Source: Pyropia yezoensis
Taxonomy: Eukaryota; Rhodophyta; Bangiophyceae; Bangiales; Bangiaceae
DNA: 64,000 nt
Assembly: GCA_009829735.1 (NCBI GenBank)
Contig: CM020618.1
Span: 1,294,425 to 1,358,424 of the forward strand
Direction of reading: 5' to 3'
Of this stretch, positions 42,901 through 55,200 are shown piece after piece. The number at the start of each line of letters is the position of its first letter. The stretch's first letter is position 1. The notes beneath the pieces are model-generated. The model ran no database searches and was not told the origin of the DNA. It saw only the letters and a program-made list of their open reading frames with translations. The position numbers and the translations under genes were made by a program.

Positions 42901-45771
42901 GTCTGGACGCGATTGTGTCTCCTGGGGGAGAAACTGGCACCACAACAATTGCGCACTGTGAGTGAGTACGCCCCGATTCAGGCAGGGTTGCGTCCCTTTG
43001 CTTCAACCAAGGCCACTTCAATGTCATGTTTACGTTGGATGTAACGATCTGTGAAAGCGACATGTTGAATTCAACCTCATTCCATGTGTTTATCACTCAG
43101 ACTTGAGACCTGAGTGGGCCCTCCGGCGAGCCTTAAACAGTGTCAAACGCATTTTCGCACCGGAAGTCCCCGTTCTGGTACGTATGTGGTGGCATGGATT
43201 CCATGGGCGTCAATTATCAAGTTCACTTCAATTTACGTGGAAGTCAGGTTTCCTCAAATACTCGGTTTAATCTCGCATGCCTTCACAGCCTGGGATCGAG
43301 CGACGAATTTGCTGCTAGGGGCGTCACTCTGCGCTGCTCGTCGACCTGTTCTTGCTCTCGACACGAAGATGATGCACCGCTGGCTCCACCAGGATCTGCT
43401 GCGCGCACGGATGTGGTGCAGAAGATTCGTCTGCAGCGAGGAAGCTCTAGTCTGGACGCGATTGTGTCTCCTGGGGGAGAAACTGGCACCACAACAATTG
43501 CGCACTGTGAGTGAGTACGCCCCGATTCAGGCAGGGTTGCGTCCCTTTGCTTCAACCAAGGCCACTTCAATGTCATGTTTACGTTGGATGTAACGATCTG
43601 TGAAAGCGACATGTTGAATTCAACCTCATTCCATGTGTTTATCACTCAGACTTGAGACCTGGAGTGGGCCCTCCGGCGAGCCTTAAACAGTGTCAAACGC
43701 ATTTTCGCACCGGAAGTCCCCGTTCTGGTACGTATGTTGGTGGCATGGATTCCATGGGCGTCAATTATCAAGTTCACTTCAATTTACGTGGAAGTCAGGT
43801 TTCCTCAAATACTCGGTTTAATCTCGCATGCCTTCACAGCCTGGGATCGAGCGACGAATTTGCTGCTAGGGCGTCACTCTGCGCTGCTCGTCGACCTGTT
43901 CTTGCTCTCGACACGAGGATGATGTCACCGCTGGCTCCACCAGGATCTGCTGCGCGCACGGATGTGGTGCAGAAGATTCGTCTGCAGCGAGGAAGCTCTA
44001 GTCTGGACGCGATTTGTGTCTCCTGGAGGAGAAACTGGCACCACAACAATTGCGCACTGTGAGTGAGTACGCCCCGATTCAGGCAGGGTTGCGTCCCTTT
44101 GCTTCAACCAAGGCCACTTCAATGTCATGTTTACGTTGGATGTAACGATCTGTGAAAGCGACATGTTGAATTCAACCTCATTCCATGTGTTTATCACTCA
44201 GACTTGAGACCTGGAGTGGGCCCTCCGGCGAGCCTTAAACAGTGTCAAACGCATTTTCGCACCGGAAGTCCCCGTTCTGGTACGTATGTGGTGGCATGGA
44301 TTCCATGGGCGTCAATTATCAAGTTCACTTCAATTTACGTGGAAGTCAGGTTTCCTCAAATACTCGGTTTAATCTCGCATGCCTTCACAGCCTGGGATCG
44401 AGCGACGAATTTGCTGCTAGGGCGTCACTCTGCGCTGCTCGTCGACCTGTTCTTGCTCTCGACACGAAGATGATGCCACCGCTGGCTCCACCAGGATCTG
44501 CTGCGCGCACGGATGTGGTGCAGAAGATTCGTCTGCAGCGAGGAAGCTCTAGTCTGGACGCGATTGTGTCTCCTGGAGGAGAAACTGGCACCACAACAAT
44601 TGCGCACTGTGAGTGAGTACGCCCCGATTCAGGCAGGGTTGCGTCCCTTTGCTTCAACCAAGGCCACTTCAATGTCATGTTTACGTTGGATGTAACGATC
44701 TGTGAAAGCGACATGTTGAATTCAACCTCATTCCATGTGTTTATCACTCAGACTTGAGACCTGGAGTGGGCCCTCCGGCGAGCCTTAAACAGTGTCAAAC
44801 GCATTTTCGCACCGGAAGTCCCCGTTCTGGTACGTATGTTGGTGGCATGGATTCCATAGGCGTCAATTATCAAGTTCATTTCAACTTACGTGGAAGTCAG
44901 GTTTCCTCAAATACTCGGTTTAATCTCGCATGCCTTCACAGCCTGGGATCGAGCGACGAATTTGCTGCTAGGGCGTCACTCTGCGCTGCTCGTCGACCTG
45001 TTTCTTGCTCTCGACACGAGGATGATGTCACCGCTGGCTCCACCAGGATCTGCTGCGCGCACGGATGTGGTGCAGAAGATTCGTCTGCAGCGAGGAAGCT
45101 CTAGTCTGGACGCGATTGTGTCTCCTGGGGAGAAACTGCACCACAACAATTGCGCACTGTGAGTGAGTACGCCCCGATTCAGGCAGGGTTGCGTCCCTTT
45201 GCTTCAACCAAGGCCATTTCAATGTCATGTTTACGTTGGATGTAACGATCTGTGAAAGCGACATGTTGAATTCAACCTCATTCCATGTGTTTATCACTCA
45301 GACTTGAGACCTGGAGTGGGCCCTCGGCGAGCCTTAACAGTGTCAAACGCATTTTCGCACCGGAAGTCCCCGTTCTGGTACGTATGTCGGTGGCATGGAT
45401 TCCATGGGCGTCAATTATCAAGTTCACTTCAATTTACGTGGAAGTCAGGTTTCCTCAAATACTCGGTTTAATCTCGCATGCCTTCACAGCCTGGGATCGA
45501 GCGACGAATTTGCTGCTAGGGCGTCACTCTGCGCTGCTCGTCGACCTGTTCTTGCTCTCGACACGAGGATGATGTCACCGCTGGCTCCACCAGGATCTGC
45601 TGCGCGCACGGATGTGGTTGCAGAAGATTCGTCTGCAGCGAGGAAGCTCTAGTCTGGACGCGATGTGTCTCCTGAGGAGAAAACTGGCACCACAACAATT
45701 GCGCACTGTGAGTGAGTACGCCCCGATTCAGGCAGGGTTGCGTCCCTTTGCTTCAACCAAGGCCACTTCAA
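30980..45771. repeat. 551-bp tandem satellite array, about 27 copies
   Basis: The whole contig is one array. The marker GACTTGAGACCTGGAGTGGG recurs at about 30986, 31538, 32088, 32639, 33188, 33737, 34290 and so on to about 45302, a period of 549-553 bases. Copies are almost identical and differ by single-base changes and homopolymer indels. Frames of 60-164 codons appear in every copy on both strands, but they break at the indels and show no domain. I see no tRNA, rRNA or other RNA gene in the unit. Both ends of the array lie in gaps, so its true length and neighbours are unknown. Centromeric, subtelomeric or heterochromatic satellite would all fit. Confidence 0.97.
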
Positions 45772-46271
45772 NNNNNNNNNNNNNNNNNNNNNNNNNNNNN
45801 NNNNNNNNNNNNNNNNNNNNNNNNNNNNNNNNNNNNNNNNNNNNNNNNNNNNNNNNNNNNNNNNNNNNNNNNNNNNNNNNNNNNNNNNNNNNNNNNNNNN
45901 NNNNNNNNNNNNNNNNNNNNNNNNNNNNNNNNNNNNNNNNNNNNNNNNNNNNNNNNNNNNNNNNNNNNNNNNNNNNNNNNNNNNNNNNNNNNNNNNNNNN
46001 NNNNNNNNNNNNNNNNNNNNNNNNNNNNNNNNNNNNNNNNNNNNNNNNNNNNNNNNNNNNNNNNNNNNNNNNNNNNNNNNNNNNNNNNNNNNNNNNNNNN
46101 NNNNNNNNNNNNNNNNNNNNNNNNNNNNNNNNNNNNNNNNNNNNNNNNNNNNNNNNNNNNNNNNNNNNNNNNNNNNNNNNNNNNNNNNNNNNNNNNNNNN
46201 NNNNNNNNNNNNNNNNNNNNNNNNNNNNNNNNNNNNNNNNNNNNNNNNNNNNNNNNNNNNNNNNNNNNNNN
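45772..46271. other. Assembly gap, 500 N
   Basis: A placeholder between the satellite and a family A pol. Confidence 0.99.
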
Positions 46272-48351
46272 CCCCCTTCGCCTAGCGAAGAGGAGGCATT
46301 CGAGTCGCTGAAGCGAGCCCTACTAGCCCCACCCGTCCTTGCGTTACCGCATAGACGGGTACCTTCGTCATCGATGTCGATGCGTGTGATACACAAGTGG
46401 GATGCACCCTGTTACAGGGAGAGACGTTGATCGGTACCGATAACGTTATCCCGGACCTACGTCCGGTAGGGTACTTCAGCCGGACACTCAACCCGGCTGA
46501 GCGGAACTATAGTGCCACGAGCGTGAATGCCTCGGAGTTATATGGGCAGTGCAACTGCTCCGTCCATACCTGGAGGGCTCCAGGTTCATCGTGAGGTCCG
46601 ACCACGAACCCCTACGATGGCTCCTCAACCTTGGTGACAAGGATTCCGATAGCCATGGGAGGCTAGCCCGATGGAGGCTGAAGATGGCCGAGCACGACTA
46701 CCGCACGGTGTATAAGGCTGGGTCAACCCACCACCTCGGAGACGCGTTGTCTCGACTCGACACCCGAGCGGGGATACCCGCCCGGTGGACGAGGACATCC
46801 CGGTAGTACCGGTGTGCATGGTGGGTAATGCTACCCAGGGTATGGCTGACCATACCATGGCACACCTTGCGTGCCCATTTGACCCTCGCGGACTTCCGCG
46901 AGGCACAGGCCAACGACGATGACTGTAGACGTCATCGTGCTAACCTCCTGGCCGGTACGGCCGGCATCTTCTCCGAGAACGAAGACGGACTCATATACCG
47001 GCGGGCGCCCGCCGATGGACGACATCAAGTCGTGGTTCCCGTGTCCTTACGGCAAGCCGTCATGGAACGAGAACATGAGAACCCTACAGCCGGACACCCG
47101 GGGGGTTCACGTATGTTCGCAGCAATGCGAAGGTTCTTCTACTGGCCAGCAATGGCCGTCGACGTGGTCGACCACGTAAGGGGATGCCACCCCTGTGCAC
47201 GTAACCGCATGAGTCTACATAGGCAGGCGTCTGCCATGAAGCTATTCCCACCTGATGGGCCCAACGAGCAAGTCGCTATCGACATACTCGGGCCACTTCC
47301 GATAACGGAAGAAGGGAACAGGTACATCCTGGTCATGTCTGACCGCTTCACTAAGCTGTCAAGAGCGGCAGCCATCCCGAATGATACGGCATACACGATC
47401 ATGAACGCAGTGGTTGACCACTGGATCAGTGCATACGGAGTCATGAAAGCAACTCCTCTCCGATAACGGAGCAAACCTTACGTCGGCATTCTGCACTAAG
47501 GTCCTGGGCATGTTCGGTATCGAACCACGTCGGGCATCCGACTACCACCCGCAGTCCAACGGGCAGGTGGAGCGGTTCAACCGCACCATCGTAAAGATGC
47601 TACAGTGCTACGTGGCCGAGCACACGAACACTTGGGACAGGCTTCTGTCCGTACTCACCCTGGCATACAATGCCAGGCCACATCGGAGCACAAACATTGC
47701 TCCGCTGGAGTGGGTCATGCCACTAGGCGTCGGTAACCTGACGCTGCCACCCGGCAGGTGCACTCGGTATGATACACCGAAGGGCCGACCCGCCGAACGC
47801 ATCCACCTAGCTTGGTTGGCCAAGCTATCGTGGATGATTCCTAAGCTCAAGGGTGCCCTTGACAGAACACAACTTCGGTATAAGAAGAACTTCGACGCCC
47901 GACTACGGGTGCGCAACGCAACCCTGGTAACAGGTGACTGGGTCTATATCAGACACCAGAAGTTCCGAGGGAACAAGCTTATGCAACCGGTCAAGGGACC
48001 GTACCAGATCCTCCACAGAGATGACCACTCTGTTATCTTACACTCCGATACGGAGATCCAACGCATCAGTATGAATGATGTCACACCTGCTCCGAAGCCG
48101 GAACAGCCTCAGCCGGTACCGGCTGGGTTGCTACATGAAGCTCTTACAACCCACCGGTCGGATGACCCGGTGGGACCGGATGGACTCCATACCAAGTAGA
48201 GAGCGTGGTCGGACACACCGACCCGGACATACCAGGACCCTGGTACGTCAAGGTTATGTGGGTCGGATACGACTCACCCACCTGGGAACAGGCGGCGAAT
48301 ATACCCCGCCAACTCCTCATGCCGTACATGAGGCGACGACGCCTACTGTAA
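46272..48351 (+). pseudogene. pol: Pol 3' part of element 3 (RNase H, integrase, chromodomain)
   Basis: It covers RNase H (RFIVRSDHEPLRWLL), the integrase zinc finger (HENPTAGHPGG...CHPCARNR), the core triad (IDILGP, SDNGAN, NGQVERFN), the GPY motif (VKGPYQIL) and the chromodomain (WYVKVMWVGYDSPTWEQA), ending at TAA 48349. Single-base indels relative to element 2 occur near 46358, 46519, 46764, 46879, 47447 and 48180. Most lie in the first 1.2 kb next to the gap. The catalytic residues are all present. Confidence 0.88.
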
Positions 48352-48850
48352 CAACCCAACCGACACCGACTTCGGCTGTTGGGGGGTGAGGCTTATACCT
48401 ACTAAGTAGGGTGTGACATGGTTACGGCAGACTTAGGTTTCTAAGTCAAATCAGACTTAGGTTTCTAAGTCGAACCAAGCTTAGGTAACTAAGTAGAGCT
48501 AAGCTTAGGTAACTAAGTAAAACCTGAACCTTAATAAGTTAACTTAAAGGTAAAGGCTAACTCCGATAATATCGAAGTAACTAGGGAGCTTACACGGGAG
48601 GATGACCTCCCCAAGCCAAGACACCAAGTGAGGGAGGATGACCTCCCCAAGCATGAACCTACCGGAAGAAGTTGGACGGGAGGCAAGGCACCACTGAGCC
48701 AGAAGGGGTACTCCCCAGGGCAGCAAACAGAGGCAAGCAATGCCCCCAGCGGGGGATGAGTTTATACTCACTACTACCCGGCTACCATAAGGGTTGCCGG
48801 GGCCCTCTCCCGCACAAACAATAGCACTCCTCAGTGGGTAGACCCACTGC
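48352..48850. promoter_or_regulatory. Hairpin-rich spacer between convergent pol and antisense ORF (element 3)
   Basis: It holds the same series of short inverted repeats as 57150-57650: CCTACT-A-AGTAGG, two copies of GACTTAG-GTTT-CTAAGTC, two of CTTAG-GTAA-CTAAG, CGATA-A-TATCG, two of GGGAGG-ATGA-CCTCCC, CCCCC-AGC-GGGGG, CCCGGC...GCCGGG and CAGTGGGT-AG-ACCCACTG. Confidence 0.75.
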
Positions 48851-51274
48851 CCGAGGGAGGCCACTCACGCGTAAGCGCGTAGACCTCCGTGCTCCACCGG
48901 TCGGCAACGTCACGACGGTCGACCACCCGAGTTACCTCGGTGCATAGCTGGACGAGGGTGCTGCGGCCAGCCTCCACGTCCTCCAGAGCTTTCTGGAGGC
49001 GGTCCAGCACGCCACCGAAGCAACGCGCTGACCCAACCAGCGCAGCACCTGGGGGGATATCCCCCCAGCTAACAGAGAGACCCCCACGCATTGCGCGGGT
49101 AACAAGGGCGTCAACGCCTTCATACCAGAGACGGGGACCCCCGTCATGTAGGACAGGGGCGGGAGGTGACACTGGCGCAGCCAGAGGAGCCACAGGAGCC
49201 GACACGGCTACCACCGGAGCCGGTGGCACCTGATACGAGGCCCGGTAGGACCCTACCGAAGGGGCTCCACCGTAACCACGGCGGTACTCCGCCCGACGAC
49301 GGGACACCTCACGCTCCCCACCCACAGAGCCCCACTCTCGGGGACGACGGCCAACCGCCGCCGGCATCGGGTTACCGAACCACGGAGCAAGGACCTGAAG
49401 AGGGTCATGGATAACCATGGGAATACCCAGGTCAGGAACGGCCTCGGTGGACGCCCACCCATGGCAACTAGGCTCACCCGGCTGAGTACGCCGGACACGC
49501 AACGAGTGACGAGGCAAGGGGGAAGCCCCAGCCTGCGGGTCCCGGTACGGGGGAAGGGCCAACACCCCAGCCCAGTTCACGGCATCGTGAACAGCCAGCA
49601 GGGCTTCGAACTCCCGGGCCAACCCGGTCTTGGCAGCTATCAGATCCACGCCCAACTGCGCGATGTGCCGACGGACACCCGTCGGAAGATGAAACAGACG
49701 ACCCTGCCGGCGGACGGACAGCAAGAAGGATGAAGCCTGCCCGAGGGTAACCTCAAGGGTGAAGGTACCCTGCAACGGGTGGACCGGCCGGGAGGCCAAC
49801 ACACTCCCGAAGTATCGGAGGCAGGAGCCGGTGTCAAACCGGAAAGCAGGGGCGGGTTCCCACCCCTCCTGCCATAGCGGCGGGCGCACGGGAGTGTATA
49901 CCGGAGCACGACCGTTGCCGGTCTGCAACGCACACGTTATATCCGTGCGGAACGCATCCGCCATGACACCATGGTTACGTCGCCAACTCGACGCCGACTT
50001 CAACCCCGCCATGGGCGGGTAGGGAGCCGTCAACGACAGATACGGGGGTACCCCCGGGTAGTAGTCAAAGTCGGGATACCGACCGGTACGGCTCACCGTC
50101 TCCCCAAACGCAACCGGCTCCGCCGCCGCCGCAATCCCCGAGCACTAGCCGGGTAGTCAATCTCCCGCGGCAAACGCGGGGGCAATCAAGTCGCAGACCC
50201 GAAGTTGGGGTCGAGGTAGACCTCACCCCGTCCCACCCGGGTGCGCCAGAGCTGCGCATGCCGGTCGTCCGGCTGACTCAGGATCCAATGGTGTTCCACC
50301 CGGACCGCGTTCGGCTGGTTGACCAGCCGCACCAACTCCCGCTCCCAGCACGGGTCCACCTTGACGCGCCGGGAGGATTCTCCACGGGATGCACCAGGTG
50401 GAAGTCCACCCGCATACGCCATCGGACTCCATCGACTCTTGCACCGTGAGGCCTCGAACCCGAGCCACCAAGTCGGACACCGACATGGCGGGTTGACCCG
50501 CCGCCACGGCGTCGCCGCCACCCAACGGGGCAACCCGGGCAGGACCAGGAAGAATCGGGGGCGCCGGGGGACGCACCACCGGCAGAGGGGCCGACGTCGG
50601 AGATGGACGAGGCCGAGGAGGAAGAAGAAGGGCGGGCGCCCGCCCGGAGTAACTCCCGGTGTCAACCGCCATGGGAGAAGGAGCGTCTTGACCGCTCGAC
50701 GCCCGCGGCACCGCAGGTACGGCACCGGCGCCGGCACCACCCGTCGGCGTAGCCCCCGCCTCGGAAGGGGAAGGCACTTGGACAGCCTCCGGAGCCGGAG
50801 CCCCGGCCGTGCGGACACCCGCACCGTCTTGACCCGCCGCACCGGGTGTCGCACCGCCACCACCACCCGCGTCAACGTCGGGACCGCCTCGAGGAGTCAC
50901 CGCCCGGACACCCGGACCACCTTGACCAGCCGGAGTCGGCTGCGGGTCGCGACCTCCGCCGCAGGGCGGACCATCTTGAGGTAGCTGCGGTGAGCCGGCA
51001 CCGGCACCAGGCTCCATCCGGGCAGCCGGCAGAGAGGGGGTAGAAGCCGCCACGCGCGGTTGACCGCCGGGTTGACCGCCGGCCGACGGCACCGTCGTGC
51101 CGCTGCACACGGACGACAGTCCTCCGGCCGACAGACGGACGGACACCGCAGGCCCGTCGTCGTCAGACGAGCTCACCCCGTAACGCGCGGCGTCGGGACC
51201 GACAGGCGCGTCGTCCTCCATCTCCTCCCCGATCAGGAGGTCTTCCTCCTCTTCAAGCACCTGGGGTAGGACAT
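48831..51274 (-). pseudogene. Antisense ORF of family A, copy in element 3 (frame-shifted)
   Basis: The same gene as 57629-60076, with high identity. Relative to that copy it has single-base losses just after the start (GGGGTAGG against GGGGATAGG, near 51266), near 50410 (TACGCCATCG against TACGCCCATCG) and in a C-run near 50137, plus small changes near 50175-50200. All but the first lie in runs. The C-terminal 420 codons (50096-48831) are open. Most breaks look like homopolymer errors or very recent decay. Confidence 0.7.
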
Positions 51275-51846
51275 GATAACGGGTGCGGAGTCCCCCGCGC
51301 CCACAAGCCGTCGACGGCTACAACCCGGTACGGTGGGATAACCGGGACGAGCCAGGGAAGCGGGGACACCCGCGCTTATGACCACAAACGGCCACGAGAA
51401 GCGCCGCAGGCACGCGGGTCGACCCGCGCCCCACGGGGCTACGACCGCGCTCCACCCAGGCACCTGGGCGGGACGGGGCCACCCCCACACACGGGGTAAG
51501 CAAAGGGGGTCACCCCCAACCGCCCCCACGCAACGCGGGCAGCCCCCGGCCCCCACTCAATCGTCCACACGAGAGGGGCCCCCCTACCACCAGGCACCTG
51601 GTGGCGGATCCGCTTGCACCACCCCTCGGAAAGGGGGGTCGTGAACAAAAACCCGCATCGGGAAATTAACGGTCCGGAAAACGGATCGTGTGTGTACCAC
51701 ACAAAGGGGGGCACCCCCCTCGGACAACCTCGAAAAGGGGTGTCTGTCGCGACGGGGCGCAAAGCCCACCCGACGGGTAAACAGTCACGCGACCCACTTA
51801 CATTCGGTAACCCGAATGCAACTCGACCCGAGGACGGGCCGAATCT

Positions 51847-51858
51847 AAGGGGGGGATA
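51847..51858 (+). other. Polypurine tract before LTR
   Basis: AAGGGGGGGATA lies immediately 5' of the LTR. The same tract is at 60650-60661, and a variant is at 22018-22029. It would prime plus-strand DNA synthesis. Confidence 0.75.
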
Positions 51859-52210
51859 TGTAGCAATATGGTTGTCCGTATTGTGACCCTAATATTAGGG
51901 GGGCTACTTCTAATCCTTAACTTTCATTTGAGAGTCCGTACTGGTCACGGTATCTATAAGTTACGTATGACCAGAGGGACTTGCATCTTGGGGTGGAGGG
52001 TAGTTAGTAGTGTCTCCGAGGGTTTATAACGAGGGGGCCGGTGGCGAATCCACCGCCGGCCAAGGTAGAACAACAAACCCCTCCCATTTGGGCTCCCATC
52101 TTGGTCCGTGGCTTGCGCTCCAAGGACAGCAACCTTGGCCTCCCGGTGACGTTGGTGCCGATCCCCCTTGGTGAGTGTTCCCTGAGAGTGGACGCGCGAC
52201 GGATCCCTAT
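51859..52210 (+). repeat. LTR shared by elements 3 and 2, 3' end deleted
   Basis: It begins TGTAGCA after the purine tract and follows the consensus to CCTAT at 52210. The last nine bases (TGTGCTACA), the PBS, the leader and the first ~474 codons of gag are missing, and the LTR joins gag directly at GGTTCTACAC. TTTATAA is at 52023-52029. Confidence 0.9.
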
Positions 52211-55200
52211 GGTTCTACACCCGGAGTGTGCCTTGGCCCCGAAGCCCAAGGGTGAGGGAGGCAAGCCCAGTCTTACCCCGGTACCGAGGCAAGAGAAGGT
52301 GGAACGTAAGGCCGCACCAGTACTGGTGGCGACCGAACATACCCCTATTGGTGAGGGTGACCCTCTAGTCGACCAACAGGGCCACCTGTTGCTACCGGCG
52401 ACGCCGGTGATTGATGAACATGGTACGGTAGCGTACATCGCCCCGGCTGGAACCCAGTTCCAGGTCAACGAAGGAACGGGACGGCGCGTCCCGTATGTGC
52501 GGACTACGGGGTACTCCCCGGTGACGGGTAACCCTCACCAACCCTTGCCAACATGGGCGGTGCGCACGGAGGCACCCCCGCAGATTGCGGGCCGACCCAA
52601 CCGGTTGGGGGAGTCCATGTTCCGGTTGACCCAAGGACCCAAGGCCTACCAGGGAGCAGGCACTCGGGCGCCCGAGGGAGGCAACCGTAGCTACGGGGCT
52701 ACCCCGATGCGAACTCAAGGGGGGACCGGCACGTCCGGGTGTATGTTGTGTGGGGATCCCCAGCACTGGGTGTCTTCCTGCCCACTCATCCCCGAGGAGT
52801 CTCGGCGGGCAGCGGCGCAACGCAAGGCATCCACCGGGGGGTATCCCGCCCGAGCACCCGGACCCGCACCGGGTAGGCAGCCAGCTCCAGGTTGGAGTAC
52901 TGGCCGTCGAGGGGGCACCTCCTCAGCCGGATGTCCCGGCGGACAGCACCCTACCAAGGGCGGGAAACGAGTAAGAGGAAGGATGACCGGGGGGCGCTGG
53001 GGTTACCCAAGCAAGCCACCCCGGAGTACCGCGGGGAAAGCCCCACGGAGAGCGCGGTTGAGCCGACGCCGCATCAACCCCCGGGTACACCTTCCGGCCC
53101 CGACGACACGGCGTCAGGGGATTGATGACCAACCTCCAAGGTTGGGAGGAGAGGACGGGAAGCCCCTTCACGTTGAACCAGACAAGGGCCCTGTTCAGGA
53201 TGCCCGAGCTACACCGGATATCGGTGTAGGACATGTGTTGTTTACCTTGGAGAACTTCAAGGTATCAGCCACACTGGGGGTTGACCCCCAGTCGACACGA
53301 TCGTACTACCCTGTACTGGATACAGGGGCTGGACCCAACCTTATCCGGAAGGATACCCTCCCGGACAAGTGGCTTCCACGAGTCAGAGTGACTCGGGGAC
53401 CCACCATCAAGGACGCGAATGGTCGACTCATTCGTACGACCGCAGCGATGTCGCTGCAGGTTACCATCGGGGATCTCACCACGGAAGTTGACTTCCTGGT
53501 ATGTGAAACGCTATCGGTGCCCTGCATACTGGGGTGCACCTTCATCAACGTTCACGTTGATGCAATCCGGCCAGGCCGGAGGACCGTCGAGCTTCAAGAA
53601 GCCGACGGGACGAAGCGAGGACACACGGCTATCGTCAGGGACCTGACGCTACAAGGAAGCCACGTTAACGTGGCTGAGGTGTACGCAAGCGTCGAGCCGA
53701 AGACACTTCGGTTGGCCAAGCGAACTCGCTTTGAGCCGTTGTCAGAGACAGTCCTCCCGGTTAACTGCGACCTCGCAGGCATCTGCAGAGTCCAGTCCAA
53801 CCTACGGACGTACAAGCGCCATGGGTTGACCATGGCCAACGGTCTCATAGACCTCCCAGCAGGAGGGTCGTCCCTCCTAGTGATGGCGAACTACCGCCGT
53901 AAGGCAGTCACCCTCCCGAAGGGAACTATCCTCGGGATTGCCGAACTCTACGAAGGAGATATCCTTACCCCTGATAAGGAAGGTCAAGTGGAACCACTTG
54001 AAGTACTGGCGGTCGCCGAGACCACCGAGCGACAGCAACCCGATGACGGGAAGCCTAACCCATCGGCGGCTCCGGCGGACCTGCCGCCAAAGGACCAAGA
54101 GGCCTTGAAGGCACTGGCCGAGGCTGACCTCGACCACCTTCCCCCTTCGGTAGCCGAAGGGGTACGACGGATGCTAAGAAAGCATGACGTTATGTGGACA
54201 GGCGGGGCCTTGGGGACCATTGGGGCAACCCAACATCGTATAGACCTGGTACCAGGCGCACGACCCGCCCGCTCACAACCGCACCGAGCGGGACCTATGC
54301 AACGAGAGATCGTTGATGGAGAAGTGAAGAGGATGAGTGAAGCTAAGGTGATCCGACCTTCGATGTCGGAATGGGGTGCCCCAGTCGTTATTGTGCCGAA
54401 GAAGGATCAAACCCCTCGGTTTTGCATCGATTATCGACGCCTCAACTTGGTTACCAAGAAGGACTCATACCCTTTACCAAGGATGGATGAATGCATCGAC
54501 TCCCTGGGGGAGGCTACGGTGTTTACCACCATCGACTGCAACGCCGGATACTGGCAGATCCCGGTGGCGGACGAGGATATCCCCAAGACGGCATTCGTCT
54601 GTCACAGTGGAGTGTACGAGTTCCTAAGGATGCCCTTCGGATTGTCCAACGCCCCCGCTACATTCCAGCGGGCTATCGACATCATACTGTCGGGGGTGAA
54701 GTGGCGTAACTGCCTAGTGTACCTCGATGACGTCATCGTCTTCTCGCGTAACATGGATGACCATGTACAACATGTTGACGAGGTACTCACCCTCTTGAGG
54801 AACGCCGGGGTAACCCTGCGTCTGAAGAAGTGCGCCTTCTTCCAACAGACGGTCGAATATCTGGGCCACCAGATAACCCCTGGTAAACTAGGGGTACTCG
54901 AAGCCAATACCCGGGCACTCCGGGATGCCCGGTTCCCTAACACCCAGACGCAGCTCAAGAGCTTCCTGGGAATGTGCAATGTATACCGACGGTTCGTCAA
55001 GGACTTCGCTCGGATAGCTAAACCGTTAACGGTTCTTACGAGCAGTACCTTACCCAAGGTACTCCAACCCCCTTCGCCTAGCGAAGAGGAGGCATTCGAG
55101 TCGCTGAAGCGAGCCCTACTGTCCCCACCCGTCCTTGCGTTACCGCATAGACGGGGTACCTTCGTCATCGATGTCGATGCGTGTGATACACAAGTGGGAT

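Larger units (their letters stand above)
46272..52210 (+). mobile_element. Family A gypsy element 3 (5' half lost in gap)
   Basis: It starts inside pol at the RT/RNase H junction and continues through integrase, chromodomain, hairpin spacer, antisense ORF, purine tract and LTR (51859-52210). Its LTR is also the 5' LTR of the next element, giving the order internal-LTR-internal-LTR. Its pol part overlaps in content with 8792-10114 of element 1 but differs by substitutions and by a different set of indels, so it is a separate copy. Confidence 0.88.

Noticed and set aside
30980..45771. Array mistaken for CRISPR or for a multigene family
   Set aside because: Units are about 551 bp and near-identical throughout, with no alternating short repeats and spacers and no conserved coding frame.
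30980..45771. rDNA or 5S spacer array
   Set aside because: No rRNA or tRNA sequence is recognisable in the unit.
52041..52208. Protein start at 52041 within the LTR (MANPPPAKVEQQ)
   Set aside because: The codon is GTG, and the segment is ordinary LTR sequence found in all copies; the first ATG is at 52209.
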